DNA from: a virus
Length of the DNA stretch: 64,000 bases
Reading direction: 5' to 3' (one strand)
IMG/VR virus record: IMGVR_UViG_3300037346_000668
Location: 18,936 to 82,935 of that record
In this document: positions 58,556-64,000 of the stretch, piece by piece
How the letters are laid out: the number at the start of each line of letters is the position of its first letter
How positions within the stretch are numbered: position 1 is the stretch's first letter
Translations under genes and position numbers: made by a program
Notes under the pieces: generated by a model
Told to the model about the DNA's origin: nothing
Database searches by the model: none
What the model saw: the letters and a program-made list of their open reading frames with translations, nothing else

Positions 58556-59962
58556 TTAGTAGTTCATATTTCCAAATTTAGAACCACCATATTGATCATT
58601 AAGATTCTTAAGTCTGCTATCGGTAACAAATCTAGTCATTCTAACATCCTCTGGAGCTTTTACTTTCATAGTTTCTTTACTTACATCAGAATTATCACCA
58701 AGTATTCCACCCCTAAAAACACCGCCGACTATCTTACAGTTTATGTTCTTATTCTCACAATCTATAAAACAATCCTTAAGCTCGTTGCCATAATCAACTA
58801 TAGTAGCTTTTATTTTGGATGAGATTATTTTAGTACCTCCAAAGATGAAAGAATCTTCAACACATGATTTTTTTATAGAACAGTTATAAATATTACAATC
58901 TCTGACTGTTGCATTTTTTATGTCACATAATATAAGATCAACCCCGCTTATTTCGAATGCTCCTCTACTTCTGGCTTCCTTAACCTGACATCTACCAGTC
59001 GTAGTATCATAGTTAAAATAACATGAAGTTATATTACCATCAACTATAAGATCAAATATCTTATCTCTTATGGAGAAAAAGTAGGTTTTAACATTTTCGT
59101 CCCATCCTTTAAGATCTATAAAAATATGAAAGTCCGGGTAATTTCTAAAAAATATATCAGGATCGCTGAAAGATCTAACAACTTTAGAATATTTATTCAT
59201 CATCATCTGAAGAGTAGCAAGATCCTGCTTGTTATATCCGGAGATTCTTCCACTTAACATATCATAAAGATAAAGAATAATATAATCAATTATCTCTCTT
59301 ATATCCTTAATTTTTTTCTGATAATCTCTATTACCAAGATATCTGAATTCTATATAGCCTTTTGGTATTTTAGTAAAATTTACTCCATAGTACTTATCCT
59401 CAGGAACTTTGTACATTTTTGGGTCTATGGTAGTAATATTTTCAAGTATGGAGAATCTATTTCTAGGTAGTACCTTTTTAACAGATTTAGCATAGACGTT
59501 CTTTTCCCTGGAGCCAAACTTAGAATATATTAGGCCCTCGTCCAGACCTAATACAAACTTAAGTTTATCTATTGTCTCAATTTTATGCTTTACGTCTCTT
59601 CTGTTTTTATCGAAGCTGACTGAAAACTGGAATGCACATCTATCATTAGTCCATCCGTTTTCGTCTATCCATTTTAATATCTTTATTAAAATTGGAATTG
59701 CCTCCATGTATGGAAGTGGTCCAGTAATAAGTTCAACCATCTTATTGCCACCAGAATAATCTGGCTCCAACTTGAAGTTGTTTGCGTCTACTGGAGTTTT
59801 TGAGTGATATTTTTCAGAAACTATAACTTTTTTTTTGACAAGCTGGGATAATGCTTTAGCAGCCTTACCTTTTAAAAGGTCGGTATAAAATTCAAATTCA
59901 AATCCTATTACGGAGGAACTGAGTGCATTAAGCTTGTCAAAATGTGTTCTATTATCCGGCAT
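58556..59962 (-). CDS. Amidoligase-like protein with C-terminal beta-helix
   Basis: A 468-aa protein. Residues ~15-260 resemble the amidoligase (glutamine-synthetase/GCS-like COOH-NH2 ligase) fold: GFEFEFYTD with E22 and E24, then KLEPDYSGGNKMVELITGP (the D-x-S and V-E-L-x-x-x-P signatures), then a region where family members have the C-G-x-H-V-H-V strand but here reads CAFQFSVSFD (histidines missing), then YGVNFTKIPKGYIEFRYLG (the V-N-x..I-E-F-R motif). Residues ~310-430 are a Cys-rich right-handed beta-helix (LILCDIKNATVRDCNIYNCS). Amidoligases form peptide-like bonds and can modify proteins or build metabolites. Location inside the baseplate operon suggests action on virion proteins. Loss of the H-x-H strand leaves activity open. 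Confidence 0.7.
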   Translation of the reverse strand: MPDNRTHFDKLNALSSSVIGFEFEFYTDLLKGKAAKALSQLVKKKVIVSEKYHSKTPVDANNFKLEPDYSGGNKMVELITGPLPYMEAIPILIKILKWIDENGWTNDRCAFQFSVSFDKNRRDVKHKIETIDKLKFVLGLDEGLIYSKFGSREKNVYAKSVKKVLPRNRFSILENITTIDPKMYKVPEDKYYGVNFTKIPKGYIEFRYLGNRDYQKKIKDIREIIDYIILYLYDMLSGRISGYNKQDLATLQMMMNKYSKVVRSFSDPDIFFRNYPDFHIFIDLKGWDENVKTYFFSIRDKIFDLIVDGNITSCYFNYDTTTGRCQVKEARSRGAFEISGVDLILCDIKNATVRDCNIYNCSIKKSCVEDSFIFGGTKIISSKIKATIVDYGNELKDCFIDCENKNINCKIVGGVFRGGILGDNSDVSKETMKVKAPEDVRMTRFVTDSRLKNLNDQYGGSKFGNMNY

Positions 59963-61112
59963 CTACTACTTTAACGAATATTTTTCCCGAGATCGTTTCA
60001 ACCTCGTAGACAATAACAGTAACATCGTCTCCGACTCTTATGTTATTTCCTTTCTTACCCAGTTTATCCTGGGGAATTAATGCTAAAAGTCCAAGACCCT
60101 GTATTTCTACCAAAGCACCATTTTTCCTTTTATGTTTAACCTTTGCTTCCATAGGTTCAACTGTTCCGTCATTTACCTGCGATTCCAGATCTTGTATAAT
60201 AACATTTCTCTCCAATGGCTGATCCAAGGTAAGTGTCAATCTATTATTGTCCTTTATCTCCTTAACATAGAATTCTATTTCTATTCCTGGCGAAAGAGCA
60301 GCTAAACTATTACCTTCAGCAAATTCAGTTTTATGTATAAGACCAGTGTAAATATCATCCCATTCGACAAAAACCCCAAAATCGCTTTTTCCTGTAACAT
60401 ATCCCTTATATTTTTTAGTAAGATCAAGCTCCTGTATTTTAGAATCCATGATCCTATTAAGATACTTTTTATACGAAACGATAAAGATATCTTTGGCTTC
60501 CACATATCCTTCAATCATAACATGCATTTCCTTACCTATATAAGATTCAAAATCCGTTATCTTATTTGCAGCTGCTAATGATCCAGGCATAAAACATTTA
60601 ATACCAGATAATTCAGCAATATAACCGCCCTTATTAATACTAATAATCTTAACAAGATAGGCATTGCTTTCCTTCTTAATTTGCTCAAATAACTCAACTC
60701 TAAGACTCTGTATATAGTATTCAATTATGGAACCGGAGTAGCTTCCATTCATTTTTCTAACTCTAGCCTTAAGCTCCTCTCCCGGATAAAAACCTATCCC
60801 AGTTATATTCAATTTTTCTGCATCTCTTCTTTCCCTTTTGAGATCGATATAGATTGTTTGACCAGAATCAGTTTGAGCTAAAGCTTCATCAGCTTTAACA
60901 CTTATGATCGTACATGTATAAACTCCTCCATCAGAAAGATCCTTCGATCCGCCCTCAAACTTGTCATTACTTGCAAAATAGAGTTCCGCTAGCTCCTCAG
61001 CGTAAGGTTCGTGGCAATATATTTTAGATCCTGCCGGGGATTTGACTTTAGAATTGATAGATAAACCGTTAGGTAAGTCCCATTCAAAATTTTCTAAGTA
61101 ATCGAGATTCAT
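59952..61112 (-). CDS. S1-domain protein (ribosomal protein S1-like), four repeats
   Basis: A 386-aa RNA-binding protein with four S1 (OB-fold) repeats, at ~62-125, ~148-215, ~231-300 and ~318-386. The third is clearest: KGYVTGKSDFGVFVEWDDIYTGLIHKTEF, then GIEIEFYVKEIKDNNRLTLTL. The others: VYTCTIISVKADEALAQTDSG; AYLVKIISINKGGYIAELSG with CFMPGSL; and AKVKHKRKNGALVEIQGLGLLALIP. S1 binds A/U-rich mRNA leaders and brings them to the ribosome, which suits a phage with A-rich, Shine-Dalgarno-free leaders. Its 3' end overlaps the amidoligase start by 11 bases. A GATATATA element is about 40 bases upstream. Confidence 0.85.
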   Translation of the reverse strand: MNLDYLENFEWDLPNGLSINSKVKSPAGSKIYCHEPYAEELAELYFASNDKFEGGSKDLSDGGVYTCTIISVKADEALAQTDSGQTIYIDLKRERRDAEKLNITGIGFYPGEELKARVRKMNGSYSGSIIEYYIQSLRVELFEQIKKESNAYLVKIISINKGGYIAELSGIKCFMPGSLAAANKITDFESYIGKEMHVMIEGYVEAKDIFIVSYKKYLNRIMDSKIQELDLTKKYKGYVTGKSDFGVFVEWDDIYTGLIHKTEFAEGNSLAALSPGIEIEFYVKEIKDNNRLTLTLDQPLERNVIIQDLESQVNDGTVEPMEAKVKHKRKNGALVEIQGLGLLALIPQDKLGKKGNNIRVGDDVTVIVYEVETISGKIFVKVVDAG

Positions 61113-61150
61113 TTTTTTTAGTTTTAGATGATTATACTTTACTATTAATT

Positions 61151-61168
61151 ATACTATATATCATATCT
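61151..61168 (-). promoter_or_regulatory. Candidate phage promoter upstream of the S1-like gene
   Basis: On the minus strand AGATATGATATATAGTAT lies about 39-56 bases before the ATG at 61112, in the 82-base gap after the 583-aa gene. GATATATA core preceded by AT. Confidence 0.45.
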
Positions 61169-61194
61169 ATAGTTTCTTTAAATTGCAGGTTTTT

Positions 61195-62946
61195 TTAGTA
61201 AACCAATGGTATAAATCCAATCATAGGAATAGGACCATTAGGACCAGGTATACCTCCACGATAAATAAATTTTAGTTCCAATAAATGCATAGAAAAAGAA
61301 TAGGCAAGAGCAGATGCTACCATTTTGGCGGCAATTTGTTTTTCATAGGGTTTTGTGAACCTTTTACCAGTATTAAAAGCTCTCTTTATATTATTACCCA
61401 GCATGGTTTGGCTTCCAAGATATATAGGAACATAAAGTCCACCCTGCGGGGCTGAAAATAAACAAGGGGGAGCACCTGGTTCATTGGTTAGCGGTTTCTG
61501 TGCACACGATTTCCAATAATCAATAACACCCTTAGCCATCATATTATAAGCATCATCTGGTTTGTCGGGATCCTCATTTTTTCTTGCTGCTTCAGCTATT
61601 TCATTTATCCATCTTATTTTAAGTTCTCTATATCTTTCCTCCTCTATTGAATACTGATTTATTTTATTCAAATCATGTCGTTCCTTTATCCGCCGAAGAT
61701 TAAATGTATTACCGCCAAAAACGCTATTAAAGGCATTACTATAATTGGAGCTAAATATACTTTTTTTGGAATTTTTAGAAAATAGACCAACAATCTCATC
61801 AGCATACTGATAGTTATTATTAAATTCCAGTTCTGCCTGATCTATAATGGTATCCGAATAATTTTGTTGCTTTAACATAGCTCTAAGATAGCCACCATCA
61901 TATTTCGAATATGTAAAATGTGTTACGAAATTAGCGGTTAGATAATCGGGTATTTTATTTGGATTACTTTGATGCTGATCCTGAAGAAGCTGATAAGTTA
62001 TATTAACGGATGGTAAATTATCGGAGATATCCTTTACTGATATTTTTCTATTGATTGTATCTGGCATCAATTCCTTAATGAATGTTCTATTGTATTGTTT
62101 ACTAAAATATGAGACCATTATTTTCGGAGAACCCGAAGAAGTAGCAACTGATATTATTTTACCATCTACTAGATCACCCTTCCAATATCCATCTTTCTCG
62201 CCTCCAGATAATCCCGCTCTATAAGTATTACTTTTTTCCTCTGTATTATCAATATTAATATCTCCCTTAGATTTAGAAAAAGCATCAGATTCCAGATCTC
62301 TATAAGTCTCAGTTTTATTCTTATATTTAGCATATCCCCTCACAAGATCACCTGGCTGCAGAGGTCTATTTGTCTCAATCTTTAATAAATTAATAACCTC
62401 ATTCATTATCAAATTTCCCCAATCTGAATATGAGCCAGTTCTTAAAGAATACATCCACTGAAGATATGATCCTGTCCCATCGAATTGGTGCAGTATCTTC
62501 CTTGCTATTTCTGTGACCGCTTGTTTTTTATCAGCTGGAAAATTTGGATACTGAGAAAAAAATTGGGAATAAACAAATGGCGGTATGGTTGACTTATTCT
62601 CCTCTGTCCAATCTCTAAAATCAAGGTCAACTTGATCAGCAGCTCCTGATATATCAATTTCGGGAGGCTGTACATCAAGATCTGCATATTCTGGACTTGT
62701 TTTTTTTTCATCAAAACTTAAATCACCATTCTCATATAGTATTTTAAATCCCTTCTTAAATCCATTAAACATAACATCATCCTTACCCTTTATATGAGTT
62801 TGACTATATGGGGATGCAGCTTTACCGACAGTCGCAGAAATGTATTCCTTTCTAAGAAAATCTGCCATCTCCTCATAGGACTTAATAGACTGAGATGTTA
62901 ATTTATCACTAACATTAGTTACGAATGTTCCCCAATCTGCTGCCAT
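61195..62946 (-). CDS. Virion structural protein of the baseplate region
   Basis: A 583-aa protein. The N-terminus MAADWGTFVTNVSDKLTSQSIKSYEEMADFLRKEYISAT is helical. The middle has a SGGEKDGYWKGDLVDGKIISVATSS strand-rich segment and a long charged helix. The C-terminal ~100 residues are hydrophobic and G/P-rich, ending FIYRGGIPGPNGPIPMIGFIPLVY. No enzyme motif. It follows the gp5-like hub gene with a two-base gap, so it is likely a hub-associated protein or a tape-measure-region component; identity unknown. Confidence 0.6.
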   Translation of the reverse strand: MAADWGTFVTNVSDKLTSQSIKSYEEMADFLRKEYISATVGKAASPYSQTHIKGKDDVMFNGFKKGFKILYENGDLSFDEKKTSPEYADLDVQPPEIDISGAADQVDLDFRDWTEENKSTIPPFVYSQFFSQYPNFPADKKQAVTEIARKILHQFDGTGSYLQWMYSLRTGSYSDWGNLIMNEVINLLKIETNRPLQPGDLVRGYAKYKNKTETYRDLESDAFSKSKGDINIDNTEEKSNTYRAGLSGGEKDGYWKGDLVDGKIISVATSSGSPKIMVSYFSKQYNRTFIKELMPDTINRKISVKDISDNLPSVNITYQLLQDQHQSNPNKIPDYLTANFVTHFTYSKYDGGYLRAMLKQQNYSDTIIDQAELEFNNNYQYADEIVGLFSKNSKKSIFSSNYSNAFNSVFGGNTFNLRRIKERHDLNKINQYSIEEERYRELKIRWINEIAEAARKNEDPDKPDDAYNMMAKGVIDYWKSCAQKPLTNEPGAPPCLFSAPQGGLYVPIYLGSQTMLGNNIKRAFNTGKRFTKPYEKQIAAKMVASALAYSFSMHLLELKFIYRGGIPGPNGPIPMIGFIPLVY

Positions 62947-62948
62947 TA

Positions 62949-63626
62949 TTATTTAGTTTTGGATACTTGACTTAGATGCTGTTGATCAGTCATCGGTACA
63001 ATTGGTGTTCCTGATGGGCCAACACCGGTTGGATGCGTATGTGAATTAAAATATGTTAGAAATGTGCTACCTTTGACCAATTTTTCCACCGCACCTTCAC
63101 CAAGCTCGATATTATTACATTTAACTATGACTTTACTCTGCTCCATTCTTATTTCATCTTCACCCATTTTAACAAGTATTCGAAGTTCGCCACCATTTTG
63201 TGTATCTAATTGGACCTTAGCATCGCCCAAAGATATAACGAGCCCGTTTTTTCTGGTGTATATTATCTTTAGAGTTCCAGGTAATGCCTCTCCATCATAA
63301 AGTAAAGCTTGTGTTCCCTCGTACGAATTTTCTTCTTGCAGCTCTCTAGTAAGATCTGGTGATTGCTCCTTGATATAATCGTAAGTTATCTTATAGTAAT
63401 TCTCCTCTTCAAAATGTACAGAAACAACAGATCCTAATCTGGGAATAGATATATTACCACCACCAAATTCGGAGCCAAAAGACAATCCAGAATTTTGCTC
63501 CGCCCATGGTATATTTTCAACAGCAAGGTCATCAAACAATCCGAAAACCGCAACCCTTGCTCTTCCTTGTTTAAGAGGATCGTTAATATCTACTATTTCA
63601 CCAAGGTATGTTTTTTCACTAGGCAT
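62949..63626 (-). CDS. 5: Baseplate hub protein, gp5-like OB-fold/spike, without lysozyme domain
   Basis: A 225-aa protein. The N-terminal OB-fold matches the gp5/VgrG-type entry: YLGEIVDINDPLKQGRARVAVFGLF, then PWAEQNSGLSFGSEFGGG and SIPRLGSVVSVHFEEEN. After ~110 residues comes a beta-prism-like part (LKIIYTRKNGLVISLGDAKV, MEQSKVIVKCNNIELGEGAVEKLV) and a PAAR-tip-like ending HTHPTGVGPSGTPIV. T4 gp5 (575 aa) has a lysozyme domain between OB and spike; none is here. Central baseplate puncturing device. Gene start is three bases from the previous gene's stop. Confidence 0.85.
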   Translation of the reverse strand: MPSEKTYLGEIVDINDPLKQGRARVAVFGLFDDLAVENIPWAEQNSGLSFGSEFGGGNISIPRLGSVVSVHFEEENYYKITYDYIKEQSPDLTRELQEENSYEGTQALLYDGEALPGTLKIIYTRKNGLVISLGDAKVQLDTQNGGELRILVKMGEDEIRMEQSKVIVKCNNIELGEGAVEKLVKGSTFLTYFNSHTHPTGVGPSGTPIVPMTDQQHLSQVSKTK

Positions 63627-63628
63627 AA

Positions 63629-64000
63629 TTATATAAAATCATTTTTATCGGAATTGAATCCATCCATACTTATATTGTATTTATCGGTAGGTTTTAAGTT
63701 CCCAAGATTTAGAGGTTTTTCTAATGAAAAATCACCACTAGTTGGAGGATAAACTTTATCCATGTCACCTCTTGATATAGTATTGGTATTGATTGGTGGC
63801 TGACTATAGACGCTTCCTGGTTGTTGTTGAAAATTACTATTAGTGTTTATTTGTTGTCCGATATCCAAGGCAACACCTTGATTTGGATATACATTCTCAT
63901 TTACACCGCTATACATCCTAGCAGGAGCACCTAAATCAGGTCCTGGTGAAGTTGGGTATTCGTCACCACCAGGTGCAGAATACATCCTAGCAGGAGCACC
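63629..64000 (-). CDS. Partial Gly/Pro/Asn-rich virion-region protein, running off the right edge
   Basis: The frame is open through base 64000, so only the C-terminal part is seen (an internal Met is at 63985). The sequence is low-complexity and repeats GAPARMYS (63912-63931 region and again at 63977-64000). It is N/Q/P/G/Y-rich (NTNSNFQQQPGSVYSQPPINTN) and ends in DKYNISMDGFNSDKNDFI. It sits two bases upstream of the gp5-like hub gene, so it is in the baseplate operon. No function can be assigned. Confidence 0.6.
   Translation of the reverse strand, partial: GAPARMYSAPGGDEYPTSPGPDLGAPARMYSGVNENVYPNQGVALDIGQQINTNSNFQQQPGSVYSQPPINTNTISRGDMDKVYPPTSGDFSLEKPLNLGNLKPTDKYNISMDGFNSDKNDFI

Noticed and set aside
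1-64000. tRNA genes, insertion sequences or integrases
   Set aside because: I looked for cloverleaf-like CCA ends, transposase motifs and inverted-repeat ends and saw none that I could support by eye.

Overview
The window is part of a large, AT-rich (roughly one-third G+C by eye), contractile-tailed phage genome that probably infects Bacteroidota. The phage call rests on a T4-type core: class Ia ribonucleotide reductase, a family-B DNA polymerase fragment, gp32-like SSB, DnaG/gp61-like primase, UvsW helicase, a UvsY-like mediator, and baseplate proteins resembling gp5, gp6 and gp25. The host call is an inference from several signs: a 59-residue Hc1/histone-H1-like protein of the type common in Bacteroidota, proteins resembling DUF4494 and DUF6808, Reg_prop-like and PKD-like modules in virion proteins, and genes led by A-rich sequence with almost no Shine-Dalgarno sites. 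Nearly every gene is on the minus strand (read right to left). The exceptions are two genes at 3.8-5.1 kb and phoH at 41.5 kb.

Layout. 0-3.7 kb: nucleotide metabolism (nrdA, nrdB, dimeric dUTPase) and the N-terminal half of a split PolB. 3.8-12.2 kb: small proteins, many starting with a short motif (F-x-x-F/W-[IV]-x-E) that resembles the T4 capsid-targeting sequence. They are interspersed with an MBD4-like DNA glycosylase, the histone-like protein, a ligase-NMNAT fusion and a Pol-beta-type nucleotidyltransferase. 12.2-17.8 kb: recombination and replication (UvsW, UvsY-like, primase, gp32, RuvC-like resolvase). 17.8-41.4 kb: virion structure, including a tail-tube-like protein, a membrane-anchored envelope protein, three tandem collagen-like fibre proteins (one ending in a Hint autoprocessing domain) and three very large structural proteins. 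41.5-42.2 kb: phoH on the plus strand, with its probable terminator lying inside the convergent tail gene. 42.2-50.2 kb: beta-propeller and PKD-like adhesins, a glycosyltransferase, and a poly-threonine protein. 50.2-64 kb: baseplate operon (giant gp7-position protein, gp6, gp25, an amidoligase/beta-helix protein, a four-repeat S1-domain protein, gp5-like hub), running off the right edge.

An element with consensus T-[TA]-G-ATATATA recurs 2 to about 60 bases upstream of structural and putative cargo genes, often overlapping the stop codon of the gene before. It is largely absent from replication genes. It is a good candidate for the phage late promoter, analogous to T4 TATAAATA. Several intrinsic terminators with convincing stems and T-tracts separate units.

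The most unusual items are: the Hint domain on a fibre tip; the amidoligase plus beta-helix protein in the baseplate operon; the family of proteins with capsid-targeting-like leaders, including a nucleotidyltransferase enzyme; the ligase-NMNAT fusion; the phage S1 protein; and a 23-codon lysine-rich ORF overlapping the gp32 start inside a repetitive A/U leader. Assignments come from reading motifs by eye; no database search was run.
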